This document shows, one piece after another, positions 33,500 to 45,836 of a DNA stretch of 64,000 nucleotides. The translations under genes and the position numbers were made by a program. Numbering within the stretch: position 1 is the stretch's first letter; the number at the start of each line of letters is the position of its first letter. The stretch is from Rhea pennata (taxonomy: Eukaryota; Chordata; Aves; Rheiformes; Rheidae): assembly GCF_028389875.1 (NCBI RefSeq), contig NW_026907680.1, forward strand, positions 2,976,001 through 3,040,000, written 5' to 3'. The notes beneath the pieces are model-generated. The model saw only the letters and a program-made list of their open reading frames with translations. It did not search any database and was not told where the DNA came from.

Positions 33500-34060
33500 G
33501 GAGACAGGGACAAGCAGGAGAAAGAGCAGCAGCAGTGGCAGTGTCAGCGGCAGACCCGGTGGCAACAGAAGACAGAGCAGCAGTGGCAGGGGCAGTGGCA
33601 GCATCAGTGGCAGCCACAGTGCCGGCAGCAGCCCCACTGGCAGTCGCAGTGGGAGCCCCAGTGGCAGACACAGCGGCAGCCCCACCGGGAGCCCCAGTGG
33701 CACTGGGAAACCCACTGTCAGACAGAGCGACAGCCCCAGTGTCAGCAGCAGCCTCACTGGCAGTGGCAGTGGAAGCTCCAGCTGCAGGCACAGCGGCAGC
33801 TCCAGTGCCAGTGTCAGACAGAGCGGCAGCAGCAGTGGAAGCTCCAGTGGCGGGGACAGCAGCAGATCCACTGGCGGTGGCAGCAGCAGTGGAAGCCCCG
33901 GTGGCGGGCACAGCGGCAGCCCCAGGGGCAGGCGCAGTCGAAGACCACATGTCAGACAGAGGGGAAGCGGCAGTGGGAGCCCCGGGGGCAGCGGCGGTGG
34001 CCACAGCAGCAGCCACAACGGCGGCAGCGGCGGCAGCAGCGGCAGCAGCAGCAGCAGCTC
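33500..34060. repeat. Ser/Ala-coding GC-rich minisatellite (left)
   Basis: Short units such as GGCAGCCCCAGTGGCAG and GGAAGCTCCAGTGGC repeat imperfectly and end in a (GCA)n run at 34020-34057. It is the degenerate, inverted relative of 38197-38850. All frames on both strands are nearly stop-free because the unit lacks stop triplets. Confidence 0.85.
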
Positions 34061-34257
34061 TGCTTGTGAGCCGCGCGAGCACCCAGGAAGTTCTTGTGTG
34101 CTGAATTAAACCAGCTGCCCCAGGCCGGGTGGCTCTTGGCGGGGTGTGCGGCGCGCTCGCCCGCCTGCAGCGCGGCAGCTCTGGGGAGGCCTGAGGAGCG
34201 GAGCGGAGCAGCCCGGGCTCGGGGCCAGGAAGGCTCCTCCTCACAGCGGCTGCTCCC

Positions 34258-34404
34258 GCGAGGCGCCAGGGAGGGGGCGGGGCTCGGCGGCCGCGCTGCC
34301 TGCTGGGATTGCAGTTCCCGGCGCGGGGCGGCAGCGGCATCGCTGGGCCTGGGGGAGGGAAGGGGGCGCGGCGAGGGGCCCAGGAGTCCGAGCCGGCGCT
34401 CAGG
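34258..34404 (+). promoter_or_regulatory. CpG promoter of the CARD locus (right, inverted arm)
   Basis: Reverse complement of 28313-28456, with the ZNF143-type element at 34301-34320 (CTGCTGGGATTGCAGTTCCC) and the candidate exon end GCGCTCAG/GTAACGG at 34403. It points into plus-strand sequence that now leads to TMEM209 and antiporter exons. Confidence 0.55.
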
Positions 34405-34735
34405 TAACGGGGGTGGGGGGAGGGTGCTCGGACGCCTGGGCCCCTGACGTGGGAAGGGATGGGGACTTCCTGGGCACGTGGAAGGAGGGGCCCAGACGCC
34501 TGGGCCCCTGGGGTAGGGGGAGGCAATGGGGTGTCCGGATGCCTGGGCCCTGGAGTCAGGGCGGGGCAGAGGGATGCCCGTACGCCTGGGCCGCTCGCGT
34601 AGTGGGCAGAAGAGAGGTGCCCGGACACCTGGGCCCCTCGGGTAGAGGCGGGCAGGAGAATGCCCAGATGCCTGGGCCCCTGGGGTGCAGGGGGTCAGAG
34701 GGGTGCCTGGACCCCTGGGGTGGGGGGGAGCAGGG
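34405..34735. repeat. Minisatellite, about 60-bp units (right arm)
   Basis: Phrase CGGACACCTGGGCCCCT plus filler, about six units; inverted partner of 28020-28312. Confidence 0.8.
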
Positions 34736-35399
34736 GGGATGTTGCCCCAGTGGTCCCCATTGCGCTGCATATGTGTGTGCATGGGGCTGCCGTGTGTGTG
34801 TCTTTGCCTGTGAAAGGCCCAGCTGTGTCATTGGCATGTGCGTGTCGGCGTGTTTGTGGGGCAGCCATGTTGACGTGTGCATGGTTGCTGCAGAACAAAC
34901 CAAGGGTGATGAGCTCAATTGAACGTATTTGCCATGACACTGTCTGAAATTAGCTTAAAACTCCAATGCAGTGAGTTCCCAGCAAGACATATGGGTTGAA
35001 CCAGGTGATGGGATGTCTCCTCCCTGTCAGAGGTGCTCATCGTACATCATCCATAGCTCCAGCATTTCCCATGGCCAGTTCACACTGCGCAGCTGTGGTG
35101 GTCTCTGATAGGGCTGTAATTAGCTGTGCTGTCACTTGATGGCACTGGCTCAGTGGAGATGGGAGCAGCCATGAGAAAGGGTCACCAGCAAGGCTGGGAG
35201 GTGGCCTGGGAGTCCTAGTCCCCTAAGGGAAGGAGCCTCCTTTGGAAAGGTGTCTGCTCTGTCCTTCCCTTCTGCAGCGCCCCATTGACCATGCAAGATT
35301 GGAGCTCCCTCCCATTGCTTCCCCTCTCATTTCTTTTCTGTTTTGCTGTCCCACAGGCTTTAGGGGCAGAGAACAAATCCCCAAAGAATCTGTTCAAAT

Positions 35400-35401
<2 letters not shown>
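34736..35401 (+). pseudogene. Truncated inverted copy of CARD-locus 5' region
   Basis: Reverse complement of about 27370-28020, ending in the 53-nt exon-like segment (acceptor CCCACAG at 35350-35356). The segment runs into TMEM209 sequence at about 35402, so the CARD exon is missing. The break carries only a base or two of shared sequence. Confidence 0.75.
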
Positions 35402-38035
<2,634 letters not shown>

Positions 38036-38163
38036 TCTCCAAAGCTCCCACGCTGCAAACGGACGAGCTCACCACACACCCAGCCAAGAGCCACCCGACT
38101 TGGGGCAGTTGGTTTAATTCAGCTTCAGAGAACTTCCTGGGTGCTCGCGTGGCTCACAAGCAG

Positions 38164-38196
<33 letters not shown>
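38036..38196 (+). repeat. Block D 3' fragment plus (GCT)n
   Basis: Starts abruptly at the TMEM209 copy C breakpoint with CTCCAAAGCTCCCACGCTGC, ends GAACTTCCTGGGTGCTCGCG, then about eleven GCT triplets (38164-38196). Confidence 0.85.
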
Positions 38197-38197
<1 letters not shown>

Positions 38198-38850
38198 GCC
38201 ATTGTGGCTGCTGCTGTGGCCACTGCCGCTGCCCCTGGGGCTCCCACTGCTGCTGTTGGTCTTTCTGACACTGGGTCTTCGTGTGCCGCTGCCACTGCCA
38301 GTGGGGCTGCTGTTGAGTCCAGCATTGGATCTTCCGCTGCCACTGCTGCTACGAGCGGGTTTCCCGCTGTGTCCAACATTGCAGCTCCCACTGTCACTGC
38401 TGCTGTGTTTGCCACTGGCACTTGGGCTGCCGCTGTGCCCGCCACTGGGGCTCCCAGTGACGCTGCCATCGCCAGTGGATCTGCTGCTGTGTCTGCCACT
38501 GGGGCTTCCAGTTCCGCTGCCGCTGTGTCCGGCACTGCCACTGCTGCTGCCACTTGGTCTGACAGTGCCATTGACACTGGGGCTGCCGCTGTGTCTTACA
38601 GTGGGGCTTCCAGTGCCACTGCCATTGACACTGGGGCTGCCACTGTGTCTTACAGTGGGGCTTCCAGTGCCACTGCCGCTGACACTGGGGCTGCCGCTGT
38701 ATCTGCCACTGGGGCTTCTAGTGCCACTGCCATTGACACTGGGGCTGCCGCTCTGTCTGCCACCGGGGCTCCCGCTGCCACTGCCACGCTGCCTGCTACT
38801 GACACTGGGGCTGCTGTTCTCTTTTGCAGTGGGGCTTCCACTGCCGCTGC
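38197..38850. repeat. 54-bp minisatellite
   Basis: Unit of 54 bp (18 codons), clearest at 38568-38760: ATTGACACTGGGGCTGCC, CTGTGTCTTACAGTGGGG, CTTCCAGTGCCACTGCC. Flanking units are shorter or mutated. Plus strand encodes an Ala/Thr/Gly-rich repeat (TGAAAVSYSGASSATA), minus strand a Ser/Gly/Pro-rich one (GSGTGSPTVRHSGSPSV). Confidence 0.9.
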
Positions 38851-38864
38851 CTCTGGGTCCCTTC

Positions 38865-39130
38865 GGGTTGCTGCACCCAATGGGAGGGGTCCTGAGCCTT
38901 GCACTGGGGGGCTTTCCACGGGGGGGCATTGCATGGGGGGGGAGGGGAGGAAGGTCCCTTCTGGGTGTTGCACCCACGGGGAGGGATCCTGGACATTGCA
39001 CTGGGGGGGGGGGGTGGCTTTCCATGGCGGGGGTGTTGCACCTGGGGGACGATTTGCACAGTGTGCGGGGGTCCCTCCTGGGTTGGGCTGCAGCGGGTGC
39101 TGGAGTGCATGAGCCTGGGAAGGGGGTGGG
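38865..39130. repeat. Remnant of antiporter intron-1 minisatellite
   Basis: Two to four units with the phrase GGGTGTTGCACCCA and GGTCCCTTCTGGG, inverted counterpart of 49380-50060. It marks where the 5' end of antiporter copy 1 was cut. Confidence 0.75.
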
Positions 39131-39268
39131 GTTTTTTTCGGGGGGGGGGAAGCAGGGGCTCCGGTGCGGCGCCAGGGCCGCAAGAGGACGAACGCGCGGT
39201 GCCTCCCAGGCTCGGCTTGGCGCGGCTCAGCCTGGCCCGGCCCGTCCTGGCCACTGCCTCTCTTGCAG

Positions 39269-42200
39269 CCGCTGCCGGGGAGCCGGAGGTGTGGGGCGAG
39301 GGCCCGCGGTGGGGCTCGCCCTGCGACCGCCGCTGCGCCGCCATTAACGACCCGCATGGTGACCTGCCCTCGGCCTCCCACCCCCATGGCATCCTCGCCC
39401 CCCGCATCCTCGCCCTCCGCATCCTGCCCGGTAGGGAGCCCGGCGGCGGCAGCGGTGAGGGGGGTCCGCGCAGGGGGTCCCTGTGCCAGCGCCCACACCC
39501 GCTCGCCTCTCGCCCGCAGTCGTCACCCGCCAGCAGCACTTGAACGAGGTGCCGGCGTGCGAGAGCTGCGGGGCAAAGACCACGCTGACGGCCGAGAGCG
39601 CGGTGGAGGCCAAGAAGCTCTCCAACGATGTCAAGGTGGGTCCGTCCCCCTGTGGCCCATGCCCATCCTGCTGTGCGGGAGGGGAGGGGGTCTTTTCTTT
39701 GGCTGCGACCTTCTCCTCTCTGCAGTTCGGCTTCAAGAAGTGGAAGAGCCACGCGACCGCCCAGCCCTGGGAGGACCGCTCGGAGATCAGGAAGGAGCTC
39801 TACTCCAACCTGAACGTCGTCCGCGGCTTTGGAGGTGGGCGGCCGCTGAGGCTCTAGGGTTCGCGGCAAAACCCTGTTGGGAGGAGGGAACCCGGTTAAC
39901 ACCCCCCCTCCCCCGCTGTGCACGTGGCGAAGCGGCTGGTGGAGCAGCGGAGGGGCTGGTCGCTGTCTGCAGGCTCCACGGTGACGTTGGGCAGCGTCTT
40001 CTATGCGCTGCTCTTCGGCTGGTGGCTGGCGCTCCTCTACGTCCTGGTGGCCGCCGAGATGTTCCTCACCGTCGTGGGGGCTCCTTACGGTGAGTCTTCC
40101 CCAGGTGCCCGTCCCCGGTGCGACCGGGCCGGGCTGTCGTGGTGGTGTACGGGACGTGCGCGTCGGGGTCCTGCCCCGCGTCCCGATGCCGCTGTCCCCG
40201 CAGGGCGGCTCTGCAGGGACCTGGGCGGCTACTTCCTCTGGCCCTTCAGCAAAGTGATCCAGCGGGTGGAGGTAACGGCCGGGTGCCGTCCGTACGTCCG
40301 TCCCCGCCAGCCCCTCCTCACTCTCCGCCAGGGTCCCGCCGCGGAGGCCGACGGCACCCGGGAGACCTCGGCCCTGCTCGGCGGCCCAGCGCCCGGCCGC
40401 TGGTGCCCCGCGGACCCCGGCTACCGGGTGAGCGCCCGGCGCGGGAGGTGCTGGACGGGGCCCGAGGGGCGGCTCTTTGGGAGCCCGGCTGCTCCCGTTT
40501 GGGTTTTTCCACCCTAAAAAACTGCCGCCACCGGGCTGTCCTTGCAGCAACGCGCTGCCGCTGCCGCCGTGTGGCTCTGCCTGGGCTACCCGGCGCTGGC
40601 ACTGGCCCACGGGCTCGTCTGCTTCGTCGCCTGGCTCCTCTTCTTCCTCATCTCCGTCACCAAGATGAGCACCCGCACGGCCCACCGGGTGCTGCTGCCG
40701 CCCCTGGAGTGGGTGCTCATCCGGTGCCCGCACATGGTGGGTGGCCCCTGGTGCTGGGGGTGGAGGGTCCCCTCTCGATGGGCTGGCTTTTGGCAGGGGG
40801 GGACACCCAGACCAGTGTCACCCGCTTGGTTTCCATCGCCCCGCTGCCGCCGCTGCAGACGAACGTGCCGCTGGAGGCGGAGGTGATGAAGTGCTGCTAC
40901 CGCGCTGTCAACGCCTACTACTACAAGTACGCCGTGGACGGCATCAACGTCTTCGCTGTCAGTATCCTTTTCCCCCCTGCTTCCTTTTTGTGTATAGGGG
41001 GGGACACGTCAACTGGGCACCTCCTTGAGGTACCACCCCTCAAAAACCACCGCCCCCCCCACTTCGGACACGTCCTTGATGGCCGCCGCAGACCTGCTGC
41101 TGCTGGTGGTGGTGATGCTGGTGCTGGGCTACGTGGACGGGCGCAGCCGGCTGATGAGCTCGCCCGTGAAGTTCGCCCTGGCGCTGCTCTCCATCATGCC
41201 CCTCTCCTACTACATCGGCATGGCCATCGCCAGGTGAGCAGCTGCCTGGTGCCGGAGCCGCCCCGCGGCGCTGCTTCCCACCCCATTGACCCTCTGCGCT
41301 TCCCGTCCCCGCAGCATCTCGGCGCAGAGCAACGTCGCGGTGGGGGCGGTGGTGAACGCCACGTTCGGCTCCATCACAGAGCTCACCTTCTACATCACGG
41401 CGCTCATCAAGGGCGCCCATAAGGGCAGCAAGTGCTACGAGGAGATCGTCAAGGCGGAGCTGACGGGCACCCTGGTGGGCTGCGTCCTCCTGGTCCCGGT
41501 GAGCCCGGCGGGGAGGAGGCGCTTGTGTCACGAAAGCCCCCGTCCTCCAGCGTGGGAGGAGGACAGGACCTCCTCGCCGAGGTCACACTGACAGCCACGT
41601 TCTCTCCGAGGGCTTGTGCACGGTCATAGGAGGCATCCGGCACCAGGAGCAGAGGTTCAACAGCCGCTCGGCGGGTGTCAGCTCGGCCCTGCTCTTCCTC
41701 TCCGTGGGAGGTGAGTGCCCCGGCGGCGGTGCCAGCGGGGGGAGGATGTACCGCGCCGCGGCCTGGCGCCCACTTCCACCTCTCCCGCCGGCAGGCGTCT
41801 TCGCCCCGATGCTTTTCTCCAAGGTGTACGGGAGGCTGGTGTGCGGCGAGTGCCACAACGTCACCCAGAACACGCTGGGCCACTACCTCTGCCAGAGCTG
41901 CCACTTCGACCTGGTAAGACCCCAAACCGCAGCACCCGTGGGTGCCCATAGCCCGCCCGGCTCCTCGCCGGCGGCCCGCAAAGGGCGCTGTAGGGTGCCC
42001 AGGGCACGGCCATGGCGCTCGCCCCGCTGATGGGCTGTCCGTTGCAGGTGCAGAACAACAGCATGCTCTACTACAGCCACATCCAGTGAGTGTCCTGGGG
42101 TGGACCCGGTCCCCGTGTCGGGGTGGCATTTCGTGGGTTGGCTCACAGGTCCTCGGGGAGCTGCCTGGTCGTGGGCAGGGCGTCCTCCCTCCTGGGGATG

Positions 42201-42642
42201 GCACCGCTGTGCCTGTCTGGTCCCAGGGCTGGACCACGCTGCGTCCATCTCCCTCTGTCCTGGGACAGCCGCCGGTGTTCTCAGCCCTGTGGGGTGCAGG
42301 GGAACGCCGGGGCCTCCAAAGGGCTGTCGCGTGGGGCTGAGCGCCGTGTCCCGCACGCCCCCGGTGTACACAGTGTCCCTGCTGCTCCCTGCCGCCTACC
42401 TCATCGGCCTCTTCTTCACCCTGAAAACTCACTTGCACATCTATGACATCCACATCAGCAACTGTCACAGTGAGTGCCGCCCCGGCTCCGCTTGGCGAGT
42501 CCCCTGCTCCCTTTCCCACGCTGGGAGGCTCACATGGGGTTTCTGACTCATCCCTGCTCCTTTCCCCCAGGGCCCAGCCACCACCACAGCGCCGTGGTCC
42601 ACTAGTCTCGGTGGAGGGCACTGGTCATCCTCCTGCTGTCCA
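39269..42642 (+). pseudogene. cax1-like: CAX/VNX1-type cation/H+ antiporter, copy 1 (exons 2-16, broken)
   Basis: Animal relative of yeast VNX1 and zebrafish cax1, endomembrane exchangers moving cations against protons. Exons: 39269-39430, 39520-39635, 39726-39834, 39919-40089, 40204-40271, 40332-40427, 40548-40736, 40859-40961, 41092-41233, 41315-41498, 41611-41710, 41795-41913, 42048-42085, 42342-42469, 42571-42642. They show a CESCGAK motif, a YccF-like membrane domain (YALLFGWWLALLYVL, FLTVVGAPYG, YFLWPFSKVI), the first exchanger repeat with NATFGSITELTFYITALIKG, and a Cys loop (CGECHN, CQSCHF). Lesions: exon 1 is absent, an in-frame TAG at 42603-42605 replaces a Trp codon in the HWSRWRALV motif, and the gene ends at 42642 against S unit 5. 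The second exchanger repeat is missing. The exon 5 acceptor reads TG rather than AG. Confidence 0.88.
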
Positions 42643-43895
42643 TGCTGAACATCCCTTTCCTGCTTGAAACAAGCATCTGAATTATCACAGAGCTGAGCAG
42701 AAACTCTTCACTCGCTCTTCACTTTCTATCACAGAAAGGCCCAGCACTTCCAGTGCCACCAGCAGGAGGGCCCCAGAGGCTCTGCTGGTGTGTTCACGGA
42801 GAGCAAGGTGCAACAGCGTGTGCATTCCACAACTACATTCACCACTGCTGCCTTTGAAGGCAGGACTGGGTGATGTCGGGCAGGGCTCAGTGAACCCATG
42901 GGAAGGGCTCTTGCAAGCCAGCGCCCATAGCACAAGGCTTTTGCAGGAAGCACGCTGGAAAAGAAGGGCCCCAGCAGTGACACTTACCGCTCTGGCATTC
43001 TCGTCCACTTCATTCCCAGGCCACTCAGTAGGTGCTCCAGCTTCTGAAGATGGCTTCCTCCTGCCTGGCACTGCCTTCTGGGCAGAGCACTCTGGGGTGC
43101 CTAGGAATGGACTGCAAATACACACCGCGGGGAGGTGGCATGAGCACAGGGGGAGTAGGGTCCCCATTTCAGCCTGACAAGTTGGGCACCTGTATCTGCC
43201 GCAGAAGGCAGTTCTGTAGCAGAAGCACGTGGGTCCCACTGACTGGGGTCACATCCACAGATATGGGCATCACCCCCTAAAAAAACACCCAGGGCTGCAC
43301 GTTATGCCCAAAGTAGAGCTCTGGACAGAACCAGAGCACAAATTTCTCTCCATGCAGGAAGGCGAGCAGCAGGGTCATCTGCCAGGACAGGCTCCAAGGC
43401 ACAGCATTACGCGCTGTGCTGCCAGCTACATTAGCCACTGCTCTGTGGTCCCAGGGACTCTGTTCCGTGATGGGCAATGGTTTGCTGCCTGTCTTCCTTG
43501 GTCCGGTGGCCTTACGAGGTCATCCTACAAGGGACAGCCTAAGCTGGAATACAGCCACACCGCTGTTGTGTTAAGGCAGGATCAAAGCAGAGAGGAAAGG
43601 TGTTAGGTTCTCACTCTGTTGCCAGGGCACATGTCTGGCTTCTTTCTCCCTCTGTCATAGTTTCTTAATTCTGTCTTCAACACTTGAACTGCACCATATT
43701 CAGTGTTGCAGAGGTGGGAGGGGACCAGGTCTTGGGGAAGACTTTGCAAGGTACCTATTTACCACTAGCTCACCATGACATGGTACCCATCTACCTGCAC
43801 CCAAACCTCTTCTGCTCGCTGGAGCTTTAATGGGCAGCAAGTGCTGCGAGCCTGGAGAGTGGCCCTCTCCTCCAGCAGCAGCTGCTGGTGCATCC
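42643..43895 (-). repeat. S unit 5 (partial)
   Basis: Near-identical inverted partner of S unit 3. It begins exactly where antiporter copy 1 breaks off (TGCTGAACATCCCTTTCC). The minus-strand cassette 42988-43111 (124 nt, ATTTGCAG acceptor, AGCG/GTAAGT donor) is open in the same phase as S1-S3 (ends NEVDENARA). The terminal segment has a 14-nt insertion near 42709-42722 and loses its C-terminus. Confidence 0.6.
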
Positions 43896-45836
43896 ATCAA
43901 CTGCTCATAGCTCACCTCTTCAGTAGAGCCACCCTGCTGCCTTCAAGTGTTTTGCTGGCAGAGCTCTAGCCATGCGTCATAGCCTGTGTTACACATCAGG
44001 GCTGCGAACATTACAGAGCAACAGTCAGTGACTTGCTTTGCTGATAAAAGGTGATACAAATCTTTCCTAGTGATGGGAGGCACCTTTCTGTCTTCAAAAG
44101 CATCCCCCAAAATAAGCTGCAGCCATCTTCAGGGCGGTGGTGGTGGGGTTCTGCTAACAGTGCAAAGCCAAAATCATGTGTGCATGAACACACAGCAGCC
44201 TCTAAGCCTGTGTGTGGGGCAGGTCATCCCTTCCCTCCCAGAGCCCTGGGGTGGCTGCTGCAGCATGGGGACAAGTGTTTGAAGGCTGAGTAAAGCGCCT
44301 TGCTGCTTCACCCCACAACTGACTTGTTTTCAGAGGCAGCGCTGGAGAGCATGCAGCTCTGGTTTGAGGGCTTGCTGCTAGGTAAGGCAATGCTTTTGTG
44401 CATCTTGACTATTTGAATGATTCAAGGTTCCTGCTGGCGCACACGAGCTGGGTGACCTTTGCCACTTTGGGACCTAGCTCTGCCACATAGCTGGAAGGGG
44501 GATAAATTACTCCAGTCTTTGCTTGCCCGGGCTCCTGCTTGGCTTCGGCTGCCACTGCTGTTGCTGGAGGCCTGGCTCCATCATCTTCAAACAAGGCTGT
44601 CTTAAAGTACTAGTTTCTCCTTTCTAAGAGCAAATCTGCCTTTTAAAAAGAAAACCTTCCATGATGTCAGCGTGTTGCTACCTTTGCCAGAGCAGGGCTG
44701 GTTTCCTAAGGAGAAGAGGCTTTTGCTAGTTACTGCTACTACCTTGGCCCCATAATTGGCTCTGCTCTGAGCGGCTTGCAGAGCATCAGGGAGCTGCGCA
44801 GCACCGAGCTCCCCTCCCTGTAGACACCTGCAGGTGCTGCTCAACTCATCTTGCCGCCCAGCAGTGCCAGACACTGGTGTGTTGAAGTGCAGCATTAGCC
44901 CTACCCCCTCCTCTTCCTCGCTGCGCTGCCAGCGCCCTTCTTTTTAAAGCACGCAGGCTGGCTCCATTTCCAGAGTGAAGCCTAGCTTTCTGTCACACCA
45001 GTTCAGCCCAAGGCAGATGTTTCCTGTTCCGCCTCAGATGAGCTGCTTAGCTGCTATCACATTCCTCTGTGTCTCCGCCACACACACTACCCCCATTTTC
45101 TTTTTTTCTCCTTTTTAATTAATGCTATCTACTGCCCTGTGCTCTTGAGGCTATCTTGCTGCCATCAGGCAGCTCTTGATACCTGCACAGGAATGTTCCC
45201 AAACGAAGAGCTGCATTAAAGACAACAGCATTGTCCGTAATGCTGCTATACTAGGGGAGGGAGGGAAAAATAAATCAATAAGTAAGGCTTAAAAAAAAAG
45301 AAAAAGAAATTGCTAAACCTTTACTCATGAATGAGCCGATGTCCTCGCTCGAGCCATGGCAGAGGGACCCTGGCTGCTGCTTGTTGCCTTCCTGCCTTTA
45401 GTTTGTAAAGCTTGTCCTGTTTCTCTGATTGCTGCGGGTCCTTTTTGCATCCAGTGTGCATGTTGCAACATGTGAGCTTCGTTTCCTCCCTTGCTTTTTA
45501 TGATGAAGGACTTCCCCATGGAGCGAGGAAGGGCTGGGGAGGGAGAAGGGGGCCAGGAGCTGTACTTGCTTGTATTTGTGTGTCCAGTGTTCTTTGCTTT
45601 CTTTTTCTTTTTTTTCTTTTTTTTAATGCTCTGACCAATAAATCCATCCAAAGCCCCTGCTTTGTTCTCCAGCCTTGCCCTTCTGCTGGTATCTACCCTG
45701 TATCAACTTTCAGAGCTGTCATCACTGCCTGTCCTCAGCAGAGGAAGAGGAGAACAGTGGCTTTTGTACTTTGTGCCCGGCGAGCCTGAAAACTACCAGA
45801 GAGGAAAGTATCCCAGAGTCGTTTTTAGTGCCCCCA
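43896..45836. other. Spacer between inverted antiporter copies; polyA signal and a possible micro-exon
   Basis: Largely single-copy within the window. A 48-nt exon-like segment lies at 44334-44381 (CTTGTTTTCAG acceptor, CTAG/GTAAGG donor; frame AALESMQLWFEGLLL). A plus-strand AATAAA at 45637-45642, in CCAATAAATCCATCC, could end a transcript near 45.66 kb. A (A)n-rich patch lies at 45289-45308. The missing second half of the antiporter was looked for here and not found. Confidence 0.35.

Noticed and set aside
33411-34628. Minus-strand open frame of 405 codons
   Set aside because: It runs through two minisatellites and a CpG promoter, is Ala/Thr/Pro-rich low complexity, and all neighbouring frames are open too.
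38141-39347. Plus-strand Ala-rich (323 aa) and Leu-rich (394 aa) frames
   Set aside because: By-products of the (GCT)n and 54-bp repeats; Leu-rich, Ala-rich and Ser-rich frames coexist over the same bases.
38796-40733. Minus-strand open frame of 645 codons
   Set aside because: It is antisense to antiporter exons 2-8, whose splice structure, domains and inverted duplicate fix the coding strand as plus.
42603-42605. The TAG in antiporter copy 1 as the natural stop codon
   Set aside because: Copy 2 has TGG at the same codon and continues with HWSRWRALV, a motif expected before the second half of the exchanger, so the TAG is a nonsense change.
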